A stretch of 64,000 nt of DNA from CAYVQZ01 sp964453435 (GCA_964453435.1 CAYVQZ010000018.1:1-64000); one strand, 5' to 3'. Positions 1-9,930 are shown, counted from the stretch's first letter. Numbers and translations: made by a program. Notes: a model not told the origin generated them from the sequence alone.

Positions 1-61
1 CTGACAGCGACAGACACTCTGGTTTCCTCAGATAAGGACCACACCTTAGGGAAGAGCCCGC

Positions 62-2128
62 TTGGTGAAGCTCAGTTTCCGGCCTCCATCAATCGCAGAG
101 GCCGGAGCGGTGACATGCGGACACACCTTCGTGAGGGGCGCCAAGAGCAGCCGTGTTGGCGGCATTCTTTCCTGCCTTGTGCTTTTCATGCTCATTCTAT
201 TCGGCCTGCTTAACGCCAACCAAATGTTTTTGTTGAATATCCACAGCGACATGCTCTACCTCGTCAGTCTGTATCAAGACCTTTTCGTATACCACAACAC
301 GCTGACCGGCTGGAACTTGACGCCGGCGCCCTACTTTTTCCCTGATATGCCGCTTTTTTTCCCGATGCTGGCCCTGACTCCGGACATCGGATATGGATTT
401 ACCCTCTATTCCCTTATTTTTTCGGGTTGTCTGCTGCTGGTCCTCACAACAATCTCAACGGGACTGAGCATAAAACCGGTAACCGCCGCCCTGGTCATAC
501 TTTCAGGGTTCTCATTTCTGGTCGCTTTATGCCAGAACCAAGATTATGCGCGGCTCTTCTCTTTCTTCTTTTACCCTTCGTTTCATTCCGGCGCTATCCT
601 CGGGGGCCTCCTTTTGTTGGCGCTTACTGTAAAAGTCGTCAAAGCAGGGCCGTCTTTTCTCAAATATTTCACCATTTTTACCCTGTCGCTTTTCCTCACA
701 ATTTCGGACATGTTGATAATTCCGCAATTCCTGCTGCCGCTTACACTGGCCATGCTGTTCTATAGTCTCGCCGACAGGTCCACTTTCCACACGTCCTTGA
801 CCTATGCCGCAGTTACGACAGCGGCCATGTGCAGCGCTTTCCTTTTGCTGGCGGCTTTTTCATTGTTGGATTTGTTTACCATTCCCCCTGTCATGGCGGA
901 GCTCTCCTTAAATCCCAGGGAAATTCCAGCGAAACTCGCATTATTTCTGGTGGACCTTCAGTTCTATGCTGTCACATATCGCGTGCTTGCGGGAATCTTC
1001 GCCGCATGGATACTGGCCTCTTTTCTCCTGTTTCTTACTACAATGTATTCCGCGCTCGGGAAAACAAAAAATAATGAGAGAAACGAAGCACGTCCGCTCA
1101 TCTTTCTAATTATATTCTCGTTCCTGTCCATTGGAGGCTGCCTCGCTGCGCCGGTCACTGTCAACCGCTGGGAGCCATGGTGCTTTTCTTATATACAGCC
1201 GGTTTTCGTCATGCCCCTGTTTCTGCTTCTTCTTTTTGCGGGATTTCTCGACAGGTACAAATACATCTTTCAATTGTTGGTTCTGGCCGCAGGCGTGTAT
1301 TCACTTTCACAAATCGCGCCCGGCATCGCGAATTTGAACGCAGACCACTTGCGCCTGCCTTACCCAAAGCCGATACAAAGGCTGGATGAGATTGCCGATG
1401 CTTTCGACCTCCACTACGGCTATTCCGACTATTGGGCCGCAAAGTACGTAACTGCCTTCTCCCGGCGCGGCCTGCGGGTCAATCAGATTAAACAGGATTG
1501 GGATATCGACCTCTGGATCAACAACATAGCCTGGTATTTTACGGATTCCGGGAACAGGAAATATCCCCAATACGACTTCATCCTGTTCACTCCCCCACTG
1601 CGCCCGGAAATCGAGAAGAAATTCGGGCCGCCCGCGTTCAATGAATACGTCGGTGGAAGAGAAATCAGTGTTTACAACAGAAAACGCGATGTGGCTTTCA
1701 GAAATTTCCTCCGTGTACCGGCGCTCATGGCCGCCGATGCCGAGATGCCGCTCTCGCCTCATATTCCCGAGGCTCTCGGAAGCTATGCGCCCAACGGGAC
1801 AACGTGGAACTCGCCGGGCGCAATCACAATCCCGGAAGGTGAGGAACTTGTTGTTCTATTTCAAAAAAAAGTGTCAGGAGAAGTGTTGGAAATCGCCGCT
1901 GACGGAAACGACCGCTATGAGGTGCTTTTTTTCAACGACCAAATGCAAGTGGGAGACAAGGTATTCGTGCAAAATGCAGTCGCGACAAATTTGCAGGTCA
2001 GATATCTGTTGCTGCCCGATTCTTTTCATAGCAATTCGTTTAACAGATTGCTAATCCGCCCTGTGGAAGGCGATGGGCAGCATAGTATCGGCCATATCTT
2101 CTTGTATGAGGACAGCTATTCGAGCTAA
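62..2128 (+). CDS. Large polytopic membrane protein, GT-C/PMT-like, unknown substrate
   Basis: 688 residues from a TTG start; the first in-frame ATG lies at residue 43, inside the first hydrophobic helix, so the true N-terminus is uncertain. About ten hydrophobic segments fill residues 35 to about 420, followed by a soluble C-terminal part of about 260 residues that is presumably periplasmic. The first extracytoplasmic loop carries an HSDM stretch near residue 61; acidic residues at this position are typical of GT-C glycosyltransferases, but I cannot name a family. It is followed 33 bp downstream by an acyltransferase on the same strand, and other polytopic envelope proteins lie nearby. I infer a role in polymerising or decorating a surface glycan using polyprenyl-phosphate sugars. 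Function not recognised with certainty. Confidence 0.6.
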   Translation: MVKLSFRPPSIAEAGAVTCGHTFVRGAKSSRVGGILSCLVLFMLILFGLLNANQMFLLNIHSDMLYLVSLYQDLFVYHNTLTGWNLTPAPYFFPDMPLFFPMLALTPDIGYGFTLYSLIFSGCLLLVLTTISTGLSIKPVTAALVILSGFSFLVALCQNQDYARLFSFFFYPSFHSGAILGGLLLLALTVKVVKAGPSFLKYFTIFTLSLFLTISDMLIIPQFLLPLTLAMLFYSLADRSTFHTSLTYAAVTTAAMCSAFLLLAAFSLLDLFTIPPVMAELSLNPREIPAKLALFLVDLQFYAVTYRVLAGIFAAWILASFLLFLTTMYSALGKTKNNERNEARPLIFLIIFSFLSIGGCLAAPVTVNRWEPWCFSYIQPVFVMPLFLLLLFAGFLDRYKYIFQLLVLAAGVYSLSQIAPGIANLNADHLRLPYPKPIQRLDEIADAFDLHYGYSDYWAAKYVTAFSRRGLRVNQIKQDWDIDLWINNIAWYFTDSGNRKYPQYDFILFTPPLRPEIEKKFGPPAFNEYVGGREISVYNRKRDVAFRNFLRVPALMAADAEMPLSPHIPEALGSYAPNGTTWNSPGAITIPEGEELVVLFQKKVSGEVLEIAADGNDRYEVLFFNDQMQVGDKVFVQNAVATNLQVRYLLLPDSFHSNSFNRLLIRPVEGDGQHSIGHIFLYEDSYSS

Positions 2129-2161
2129 TCATATTTTCTCCAAAAGAGCGAGGGCGGCCAT

Positions 2162-3400
2162 TTGTTCCCAGACAGAGTTCGGCAAGGGCATGGATTTTTC
2201 AAACGTCATTTCCGCCACGGAGAGGAATCGCTCCTTCGACGCGACCCACTGTTGGATTATATCAGGGGAGTCCTGATCTTGGCGGTCATGGTTGCCCATT
2301 TTGGGAGTGGTGTCTTTGAGCATGGACAGGTTAAGTGGCCGCTGTTCGCCGTTTACGTCGGAATAGTAATGAACGAAATCGGACATTTCGCCGCCCCCGG
2401 TTTTTTCCTCCTTTCGGGATATATCAACGCAAAGCTCTACAAGCCGAATTTAAACATCGGGAAATATTTCAGGCGCAGATTTCGCTCCATCGGCATACCT
2501 TACATAGCCGTCAGCCTGAGTTATGCGGCATGGAGAATCGTTCACGACCAATTCTCTTTGAAAGTTTTCCTGCATTCCTTCTTTCTTTTTGGGGTGGACG
2601 CGCAGCTATATTTCGTTCCCGTTATCGTACAGTTTTATCTCCTGTTCCCGTTGCTCGCGGCATTACTGAAGAGCACGGAGAATAATCTGCGGAAAGCCCG
2701 GGCGCTGTTTTTCGCGACCATTGTGTTTCATATGCTTTCCGGAGTCTTGACATATAAACAACTGCTTCCCTACCTCCACATAAGAAGTTCCTTCATCTTC
2801 TGGTGCCCCTATTTTTTTTGCGGGATGCTGCTCGGATTCGGTTATATCCGAAAAGGACGAATTCATAACCTCAAAACTCTCGGTATCCCTTTAATGATTG
2901 GCGCAATAGCCTTGATTTATTACGCGACAATCATTACAATTCGACCGTTCAAGCTTCTCGAGTTTGCGTATTCTCACACACGGCCCTCCTTAATGGCGTA
3001 CAACGCCGTGTGTGTTTGGCTGATACTCCTCATAATTTTGGACAGGCCTAAAATATCCAGTAAGACTATGAACTGGCTCGGACTGCACTCGTACATCATC
3101 TTTCTATGGCACCAGCCGGTAGTCCGTACGCTTCTGAAAATCGCACCGGTCACATACGCCTCTCCGCTCTATTTCTATCTCCCCCTCATCCCGGTTATTG
3201 TCTTTGCTTCCGCGATTCTCACCGCTGCAGGCGACGTATTGTGGCAAATTGTGCGAGATGGCGTAAGGAATTTCCTGATACCCGCGCCGAGCGGAATTTC
3301 GGACCAATCCCCAGTAGCTGCAAAAGCGTCTGGTTTACCGAAAACCCCTGCTCCCGGACCGGTGACCGCCCGAACAAGATGGCGCCCTCGAGCGCGCTGA
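2162..3400 (+). CDS. Acyltransferase family 3 (OafA/YrhL-type) membrane protein
   Basis: 412 residues from a TTG start. The N-terminal LDYIRGVLIL and the following MVAHFG (His soon after the first helix) match the acyltransferase-3 signature, in which the Arg and His act in transfer of acetyl or other acyl groups from the cytosol to sugars on the periplasmic face. About ten membrane helices follow, including the WLGLHSYIIFLWHQP block typical of the family's last helices. The final 45 residues are Pro/Ala/Arg-rich and do not look like the family; they overlap an opposite-strand ORF, suggesting the natural end was lost and reading continues into decayed DNA. The context (glycan enzymes on both sides) supports O-acylation of a surface polysaccharide. 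Confidence 0.8.
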   Translation: MFPDRVRQGHGFFKRHFRHGEESLLRRDPLLDYIRGVLILAVMVAHFGSGVFEHGQVKWPLFAVYVGIVMNEIGHFAAPGFFLLSGYINAKLYKPNLNIGKYFRRRFRSIGIPYIAVSLSYAAWRIVHDQFSLKVFLHSFFLFGVDAQLYFVPVIVQFYLLFPLLAALLKSTENNLRKARALFFATIVFHMLSGVLTYKQLLPYLHIRSSFIFWCPYFFCGMLLGFGYIRKGRIHNLKTLGIPLMIGAIALIYYATIITIRPFKLLEFAYSHTRPSLMAYNAVCVWLILLIILDRPKISSKTMNWLGLHSYIIFLWHQPVVRTLLKIAPVTYASPLYFYLPLIPVIVFASAILTAAGDVLWQIVRDGVRNFLIPAPSGISDQSPVAAKASGLPKTPAPGPVTARTRWRPRAR

Positions 3401-3893
3401 ATTCGGCACGCCCCCCGCCGGAGAGGAATACCGCCCCCCAGGCAAGCCGGTACCAATGCCGCGCCGGCTGAAGAAACACCCACAAATGTTTTCCGTCACT
3501 TGCGGAAGGGCAATCGAGCGATATCCCGGCGACAGAAACCGGCAAAATACACGTATCCGCATGATAACCAAGAGAGCCGCTGCTGGAATTTCGCCCCGGG
3601 AACCCATTGGCTGTTTCCGCAATGTTATGGTCGGCGGCCACCAAAACAGGTCGGTTTTTGAGAGGTATAATATTTATATCGAATGCTGACCGGAGATGAG
3701 CGGCAGAGCGACACGCCGCCTGTGCGCAAGCGGAATCCTGTCCGAAAAGCCACAATTTATCCGAAATCAAGGAATGAGCCGCCCAAAGACACTGCATAGC
3801 ACGGGAAACATAATTTGTTGCAGTGACCGGCAACAGGAAAAGTGGCGGGACACGGAATCGAATCCAAGCCGCAAGGACTTTCAGCTCTTTCAA
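3219..3893 (-). pseudogene. Unrecognised 224-codon ORF, possible gene remnant
   Basis: An open frame from a TTG start whose TTGA overlaps the stop of the small biotinyl-domain-like ORF upstream. Its residue mix (Trp, Tyr, His, Gly blocks such as LSGGG) is protein-like in the middle, but I recognise no family. It covers most of an otherwise gene-free stretch and runs about 180 bp antisense into the 3' end of the acyltransferase. It could be a decayed gene, a fast-evolving protein or chance; I lean to a remnant. Confidence 0.22.
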
Positions 3894-4102
3894 CGCTTTT
3901 TCCGACCGTCACCTTCATGTCGCACACGCTTCCATTCGCCGCGAGAACCCACTTGGTCCTCCATCTTCATTGCCTTGAGGACACCCATCGTTTGCAACTC
4001 GCAAACATTATCCCCCACGTTCACACATATTTCAATAATCATCTCCGGCATCCGGGCCAGTGTCTCCGCCTTCACTTGCTCCTCCTCCGCAGGCTTAAAC
4101 AT
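3890..4102 (-). CDS. Small biotinyl/lipoyl-domain-like ORF, probably decayed BCCP domain
   Basis: 70 residues resembling a biotin attachment domain. The order is MPEM (usual MPGM), IIEICVNVGDNV (first half-barrel), then KAMKMED, the biotinylation motif, with the candidate modified Lys at residue 46. The second half is reduced to a short segment ending HEGD followed by a basic tail and stop, so the last strands of the hammerhead fold are missing or altered. The usual Glu before AMKM is Lys. It begins 19 bp after the 670-residue membrane protein on the same strand. No carboxylase, decarboxylase or biotin-ligase gene is in view. It is either an intact orphan acceptor domain or, more likely, a remnant of a carboxylase/decarboxylase subunit. 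The motif match is clear; functionality is doubtful. Confidence 0.45.
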   Translation of the reverse strand: MFKPAEEEQVKAETLARMPEMIIEICVNVGDNVCELQTMGVLKAMKMEDQVGSRGEWKRVRHEGDGRKKR

Positions 4103-4121
4103 AAGGGCGCACGTTGCGATG

Positions 4122-6134
4122 TCAATCTGCGGGTCTTTCTTTCAATCGCAGGATTGTCGTGTCACCGAATCGTCTTTCCACCTTGTATGCGTTCCGGATA
4201 TAGCTGTCAATTTCAGGAAATTTCTCTTCGGTTGAAACTCCCAGCGCCGGCGTGCTATACGCGTAAACGACGTATCTCACCCCTTCATCCTGCAAACTTC
4301 GCACTGTCTGCTCGCGAATATCTTTCGTTATCGCATAAACGACCGGGTAGCGTGTGGGGCTCTCCCGCTCTGTCAGAAAGTAGTACATCGGCGCATACGG
4401 AAAGACGTAGACCGGCTCGTCAGGAGATGTATGACCCTTGATATATTCGACAACCTCGCGAACCATTTGGGCAACCGGCAACGGAAGCTGAATGTTCTCG
4501 GCACGCGAAACATCGATTGGCGAATAGCTTTTCCACAATTCTCCTCTCTGCAGATAATGAGTGTGGGGGCGCGTTCCGGGCCAAAACACCCGTGGCTGAA
4601 AATATCCAACCAAACCAAATAAAATAAAAAGCGCACACGAAGCATAAAAGAAAATCTCAATTTTCCGATGCATCTCTTTCCTGCAGACTGTGGAGAACCG
4701 ACCCTTCGACCAAAAGAGGTCCATGTGCGCCGCAGTCAGAATGAAAATCGGATAGAGCACGTTCTTTATTTTCATGAGCGAATATATTCCAAAAGCTCGT
4801 TGAAACATAACGCCGCCCAGCGTGGCAATACCAAAAAGAAGTATGCTTCTGTTTGTGAACTTCCGTCTCAAAAACAAAATGAGGCAGAAAAACACGCTGC
4901 CCAGATAGAATGCGACCGGCCAATAAGCCAATAAAATTTCAGTTCTCCCATATTGGCTCTCTCCCGACGAACTGAAGATTTCCATAAAATTCGGAAATCT
5001 CAGGCTCCATGCGCCTATGGAATAATATCCCGGGACAACAACCATAGCTTCATAGAGGCTGCAAAGCGCATCGTGGAACCAAAAATAGGCCAGAACGGGA
5101 ATCAGAATAACAAGCACCCCCGTTCCGATTAGCAACACATGAATGAAGAACCCTTTCAAATTTCGTTCTCTATAGTTGTACGCCGCCGACATCGCCACCA
5201 TTGCCACAAACGAAGCCAACCCCAAATCCTGGCTTAGGAATAATGCAAAGCCCAGGGAAACACCGCCCAGAACCAGATAGGCCGACCTCCTGTTAAAAAA
5301 GAATGCGTGGAGAAAATATAACGGAACAAGAGACACTGCAAATCTGCCGAGCGACTGCTGGACAACGGGAAGCATCGGAAAATAGAAATAGACGGTGAGT
5401 AACAGGCCTGCAAGCAAAAACAGCTTGTTTCCGGTCACCTGCCGAAGAACCGCAAACACGATAAGATAGCCGATGAAATAACAGAAGTAGGCATAGATTC
5501 TGCCGAGAAGTATCGATGGTCCGAACAACTCCGCCAACCAATATTGCGGCCAAACCAGAAAAGGGCCTCCATAATAATAGATTTCCTTATATAGAATCTT
5601 CCCCCGCAGCAGTTCGTCGACCCAGCGGAGATAAATTCCCTCCTCAAAAAAGAACCCCCAGTCCCACCAATACCAATTGCAGTAAAAAAACTCTCTGTAA
5701 AAAGTTACGACAAATATGAAGAGCGCCAAACCAGCCCATTTAACCACTCCCATTCGAGGGGGGCGGTTCTCCTCAGGAACTGTCAAACCGCGCTCCTCTT
5801 GCCGGTAGTCGCCCCAAACACCCCCCCTGGAAAAGTGAAGATAACTGACCGCAAGAAATATCGCCAACCCGCTCAAAAGGGTTACCGATACCCCAACAAC
5901 GTAGTATGGAATCTCCAGATGTTTTGGATATCCGTCAAGAATCGTGCGGCTGATGATACCCAGTTCATGCGCTTTTTCTAACGATGGCTCGACCGGCAGC
6001 AAGGAGAGAACCGACACCCCGATGAGGAGGCCGGCCAGTAAAGAGAACAGCCCGGCGATGAGCTGAAAAATTTGAGAGGCGTCACTACGCAAGTAAATCT
6101 GATACTTCCTTATCGCAGCGCCACGAGAGTTCAT
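4122..6134 (-). CDS. GT-C-like polytopic membrane glycosyltransferase candidate
   Basis: 670 residues from ATG. Two helices lie in the first 100 residues, then a third, then a Trp/Tyr-rich loop with FFEEGIYLRW, where paired acidic residues sit as in the first periplasmic loop of PMT/ArnT-type GT-C enzymes. About eight further helices extend to about residue 510, followed by a soluble tail containing SPDEPVYVFPYAP, resembling the C-terminal periplasmic segments of RgtA-D or PMT-2-like proteins. Such enzymes transfer sugars from polyprenyl phosphate carriers on the outer face of the inner membrane. It is followed by the biotinyl-domain-like ORF and preceded, 126 bp upstream, by a sulfatase-fold lipoprotein on the same strand. 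Substrate unknown. Confidence 0.65.
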   Translation of the reverse strand: MNSRGAAIRKYQIYLRSDASQIFQLIAGLFSLLAGLLIGVSVLSLLPVEPSLEKAHELGIISRTILDGYPKHLEIPYYVVGVSVTLLSGLAIFLAVSYLHFSRGGVWGDYRQEERGLTVPEENRPPRMGVVKWAGLALFIFVVTFYREFFYCNWYWWDWGFFFEEGIYLRWVDELLRGKILYKEIYYYGGPFLVWPQYWLAELFGPSILLGRIYAYFCYFIGYLIVFAVLRQVTGNKLFLLAGLLLTVYFYFPMLPVVQQSLGRFAVSLVPLYFLHAFFFNRRSAYLVLGGVSLGFALFLSQDLGLASFVAMVAMSAAYNYRERNLKGFFIHVLLIGTGVLVILIPVLAYFWFHDALCSLYEAMVVVPGYYSIGAWSLRFPNFMEIFSSSGESQYGRTEILLAYWPVAFYLGSVFFCLILFLRRKFTNRSILLFGIATLGGVMFQRAFGIYSLMKIKNVLYPIFILTAAHMDLFWSKGRFSTVCRKEMHRKIEIFFYASCALFILFGLVGYFQPRVFWPGTRPHTHYLQRGELWKSYSPIDVSRAENIQLPLPVAQMVREVVEYIKGHTSPDEPVYVFPYAPMYYFLTERESPTRYPVVYAITKDIREQTVRSLQDEGVRYVVYAYSTPALGVSTEEKFPEIDSYIRNAYKVERRFGDTTILRLKERPAD

Positions 6135-6259
6135 TTTCTGAGAGATTCAACAGTTACTTCATAGCCTTCATTTTGGTTGATTATACGTTTAGAGCCTTCT
6201 CTGTTTTTTGTAATCGCCTTTACTCTCCGGCAAACCGCTAGAAACAAATCACACCGTTC

Positions 6260-7438
6260 TCAATCGATATACCCAAGGGCGCGCAGCTCCCTTTTAAGGT
6301 CGTCGGTCATTTCGACCTGAGTAAAAGCTGCCTCCTCCTGTCCTCTCTCAACTGTCCGGATGTCCCTGCCATCCGCTCTGATTTCCGCAATATAGCGAAG
6401 GTCTTCTCGGCCGCTCGGAGCAATGTGTTCGGCAATCACGACGCCGCGCTCTCGGAATAGAGATTTCTCCGGATCGTTCTCGATTTCAGCCAGCTTCAAT
6501 ACTGTTCCGGCTATATCGTCGATTCCCACCAACTTATCAGATTTCCCCGGGGGAAGACCGTACACCACCAACGGAACAGTGGTTTGGTCCTGATAGGGTG
6601 GTCCCGTGTGATTCAAGCTGATGTAATCATCATATGTCTCGCCGAGACCTTCGCCGTGATCAGACGTTAATATGAGATACGTGTTATCTTTCGGCAGCGC
6701 TTCCAGCACAACGGTGATAAACCGAAAAAGTCGTTCGTCGCATCGTCTTACCGCATCGGCATATAGTTTTTTCCTGGTCTCCAATGATGCGACCTTATCG
6801 AATCGGGAATGACTCGCGATCAAAAACGAATCGGCTTCTATGCTCATAACTTCGGGAGGGAAGAAGTCTGCCCAAAACTGGTGGACCATAAAGGAATGGA
6901 CAAAAAGAAATACCGGCCTCTTCAACCTCACTTTTTGGAGATAACGCTCGGCCCAATCAAAGGACTCTCCCGTGTCCTGTAGTTTCCTGGGTCTGCTCCA
7001 GTCCACCTCCCGGAACTCATCGAACCCCCTGTCGAATCCCCATTTCTTGCTGAGAAATCCGCCGCAAATAAAGCCGCACGTGCGATATCCTTTATCCTTC
7101 AGGATTTCCTGGAGCATGCTCACACTGGACGGAATTATCGCGCCGGCGATTTCTACTCCGTGCACGCCGCCAAGTTGACCGGTCAGCATCGTGACGTGGC
7201 TGGGTTTGGTCCAGGTGGAATTGGAATGCGCATTCGGAAAGACCAGGCAATTCTCCTTCGCCCATCCATAGGTCTGAGGCATGTGTTCGGGACTAAAATA
7301 GTCCCCGCGCAGAGTGTCGATGCTGACAAGGACGAAGTGCGGACGCGCCGTCTTTGTCGCGGGCGCACAGGAGAAAAATATGAGGATAAATCCCGTTATG
7401 AAAATGCTGAAAAGATGTTCCTTTATAAATAACGTCAT
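6260..7438 (-). CDS. Sulfatase-fold lipoprotein with Thr nucleophile
   Basis: 392 residues from ATG. The N-terminal hydrophobic segment ends in FFSC, a lipobox-like site with Cys24, so it is probably anchored in the envelope. The alkaline phosphatase superfamily core starts at SIDTLRGDY (metal ligand Asp41). The nucleophile motif reads TWTKPSH: Thr77 occupies the place of the Cys/Ser in the C/S-x-P-x-R formylglycine motif, and His replaces the Arg. TSDHGE supplies the later metal ligands. The C-terminus is LRALGYID. The fold is secure; sulfatase activity is not, because Thr cannot become formylglycine. Thr nucleophiles occur in phosphoethanolamine transferases, LtaS and phosphodiesterases of this superfamily, so a phospho-ester substrate is more likely. 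Confidence 0.8.
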   Translation of the reverse strand: MTLFIKEHLFSIFITGFILIFFSCAPATKTARPHFVLVSIDTLRGDYFSPEHMPQTYGWAKENCLVFPNAHSNSTWTKPSHVTMLTGQLGGVHGVEIAGAIIPSSVSMLQEILKDKGYRTCGFICGGFLSKKWGFDRGFDEFREVDWSRPRKLQDTGESFDWAERYLQKVRLKRPVFLFVHSFMVHQFWADFFPPEVMSIEADSFLIASHSRFDKVASLETRKKLYADAVRRCDERLFRFITVVLEALPKDNTYLILTSDHGEGLGETYDDYISLNHTGPPYQDQTTVPLVVYGLPPGKSDKLVGIDDIAGTVLKLAEIENDPEKSLFRERGVVIAEHIAPSGREDLRYIAEIRADGRDIRTVERGQEEAAFTQVEMTDDLKRELRALGYID

Positions 7439-7509
7439 AGTTTTCCATCCACACGCTTCAAACGCTCAAAGAGTCGATACTTTCCTCAACGAAATCCTGA
7501 AATTCTGAA

Positions 7510-9930
7510 TCATTGAATGTACCCCAACGCCTTGAGATTTTCCCGCAGTTCCGGCGGAGCGGCTTCCATCGATTCGTCCGCCGTTATGTCCCATTCCCCC
7601 ATCTCGGAAGTAAACTCGAAATATCTTCTCCGCAACTCGAGCAGCTCTTCCTCTTCGAGCGGAGCGAGATTCCTGGTTTCCCGCGGGTCACTGGCCAAGT
7701 CATAAAGCTCCTCTTCCTGTCCATCGCCATGGTAGATATATTTTTTTCCGTCAACCAGTATGCATCCGCCTTTGATTCTGTTGACGGCATAGACAGGAGA
7801 CCGCTGCCCCCTTTGGGCCTCTTCCGCAAAAGCAAGCAGCGGACGACCCCGCAATGGCGGGTCGCTCTCGAGGTCCAGCATCGACAGCACAGTCGGAACG
7901 ATGTCGAGCAGGGATACCACCGAGTCGACACCGACCGGTTCCTGCCCCGCGCTCGCGGGCAGCTTCACAATCAACGGAACTCGAATCTCCGAATCATACG
8001 GGGGATTGCAATGGACGTCCGCCACCATTTTGCCGTTGTTGTGCGGCTCAGCGAATGACTCACCGTGGTCCGAAGTGAAAATTATGAGAGAATCATCGTA
8101 TATGCCGTGTTGTTTGAGTGCAGCGAGCAATTCGCGAAAGAAACCGTCGAAAAGTCTGATTCGAACGTCGTACCAATCTCTCCACTCCTTCCTCTTGTTG
8201 CGCAAAAGGGAATAAAAGTCGCTGTTTTTTGGAACCGCAAGAAAATGTTTCGGGTCTTCAAGTTCCGGGAAAACAGACCGGGCCGCCCGGAAAAGTTCAG
8301 CAGTCTCCCCCCCCGTTCCACCGCTCCCTATGGCAGTCAATTTTTCGCCCATCCAATAGTCATGGACGACGTATGTGTGAAGAAACAGAAAGAAATTCTT
8401 CTCGGCATTGGACCCAACCCAGTCCCTCGCCATCCGAAGAGAATTGGAATCCGGTCCGTACCGCTCGTAATAAAAGACGAAGCCTTTCGGAAACCCATAA
8501 TGCGATGAAACAAACCCTCCATCGGTGAACGCCGCGCAGTAATAACCCTCTCCCTCCAATATTTCGGCCAACGTCGCATAAGGAATCGATTTGCCCGAGC
8601 CATCTCCCCGGAAAAAACCGTCCCTTCCAAACTCGTTGGGGAATCGCGATGTCAACATCGATAAATGGGAGGAAAGCGTCCAAGTGGATTGGCTGAAGGC
8701 GTTCCTGAACATAAGGCTTTCCCGTGCAAACGAATCGATTGCCGGGCTGACATCCCTCGCGGCTCCATAACACCCGAGCGCGTCGGCGCGAAGCGCGTCT
8801 GCCGATATCAAGATAACATTCGGCCTCTTTGAATTCACGGAAATGATTCTCGGCTCGCTCCACACGATATGCGTATTCAGCTCCCGAAAATGGCCGAAAT
8901 CGACCGGAGAATGCAGGAAGAATTTCGCCGCTTGAGACCACCCGATTTCCCACAGGGCCGGCTCGCCCTTCATGAAGAACCGCACGACCTCGCCTTCTTC
9001 AACCGGTGAGAGGTCGATCTCGATTTCCTCCCACCCGAGATGGCCGTCATCGGCCGCGTCCAGCACACGCCTCCTCTTTTCAAACACTTTTCCCGAGCCA
9101 TCCCTCACCGTAACCTCGACAATCAGCGGCAGACGCCCGTCCCAAGAAGCCCCCGGCTTGTCAAACAGCTTATAAGCGATTACGGCCCGTGCATTTTCAT
9201 ACCGAACGCCGACGGCATGCTCAATCTTGTTTTTCCGCGCGAACGTCTTTCGGCTGACTGAGTCGTGCAACACATAGCCGGCATCCGATTCAGAAAAAAA
9301 GAAATGCCGGTAAAAATCGTCGAACGCAAGCGCGATTTGATGAAGCCCGAAAAACGATATCCCGAGCGCCACAGCCGCCAGCGAGAGCCACGCATTCCCG
9401 ACCAATGATGAGCCGGTCGGCTCGGCCCCGCCGCTCTCGGAAAAACCTTCTCTCCTCAGGCTCACAACGACATAGGTTTTGAGAATGAGAAACATTGCCA
9501 CATATATCGCCAATAAATAAAGAAAATAGGGGAAGGCGGGACTCGGCCACATCATGTAGAGGAGCGCCTTCTGGACGGGGAAGAAAAACAGAAGCCCGAA
9601 CGGAAGGTATGTCTTCATATCCTCGGCCTGCACCCTGATGCCGCTTTTCCCCGTCAGCAACTTGAGAAGCCGCCTGTTCAGGTATGCAAATGCGTAAAAA
9701 AACAAAACGCCCGCCAGGCAGAGAACCAGCAGCCGAAAGTTCCAAAACGCGTCCGCTCCTCGTTCGACCTTATAGAACTGATAGCCCGTTCCACAGGCGA
9801 CTCCGAAAAACAGTATGGCAAGCCGAATTTTCCACACGGACGTCCCGTGCGGATCACTCGTTGTCATCGCCGAATTTCTTCGCTGCAAAATTTCGAACAA
9901 CGTTCGCGACTCCTTTTTTATATCCGCCAA
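7510..9930 (-). CDS. Membrane-anchored sulfatase-fold enzyme with five N-terminal TM helices
   Basis: 806 residues with a TTG start at 9930. A TTG at 9900 preceded by AAAAAGGAGT, or the ATG at 9867, are alternative starts. Five membrane helices lie between about residues 30 and 200, then a beta-rich periplasmic region to about 365, then the alkaline phosphatase superfamily domain (VILISADALRADALGCYG to the end). The nucleophile site reads TWTLSSH with Thr418 in place of Cys/Ser; TSDHGES and a RVPLIVKLP segment follow as in sulfatases. The C-terminus is LKALGYIQ. The layout of N-terminal helix bundle plus C-terminal catalytic domain is that of LtaS/EptA-type phospho-transferases, although the motifs are sulfatase-like. 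It sits 71 bp upstream of the lipoprotein relative on the same strand and is probably cotranscribed. Confidence 0.8.
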   Translation of the reverse strand: MADIKKESRTLFEILQRRNSAMTTSDPHGTSVWKIRLAILFFGVACGTGYQFYKVERGADAFWNFRLLVLCLAGVLFFYAFAYLNRRLLKLLTGKSGIRVQAEDMKTYLPFGLLFFFPVQKALLYMMWPSPAFPYFLYLLAIYVAMFLILKTYVVVSLRREGFSESGGAEPTGSSLVGNAWLSLAAVALGISFFGLHQIALAFDDFYRHFFFSESDAGYVLHDSVSRKTFARKNKIEHAVGVRYENARAVIAYKLFDKPGASWDGRLPLIVEVTVRDGSGKVFEKRRRVLDAADDGHLGWEEIEIDLSPVEEGEVVRFFMKGEPALWEIGWSQAAKFFLHSPVDFGHFRELNTHIVWSEPRIISVNSKRPNVILISADALRADALGCYGAARDVSPAIDSFARESLMFRNAFSQSTWTLSSHLSMLTSRFPNEFGRDGFFRGDGSGKSIPYATLAEILEGEGYYCAAFTDGGFVSSHYGFPKGFVFYYERYGPDSNSLRMARDWVGSNAEKNFFLFLHTYVVHDYWMGEKLTAIGSGGTGGETAELFRAARSVFPELEDPKHFLAVPKNSDFYSLLRNKRKEWRDWYDVRIRLFDGFFRELLAALKQHGIYDDSLIIFTSDHGESFAEPHNNGKMVADVHCNPPYDSEIRVPLIVKLPASAGQEPVGVDSVVSLLDIVPTVLSMLDLESDPPLRGRPLLAFAEEAQRGQRSPVYAVNRIKGGCILVDGKKYIYHGDGQEEELYDLASDPRETRNLAPLEEEELLELRRRYFEFTSEMGEWDITADESMEAAPPELRENLKALGYIQ

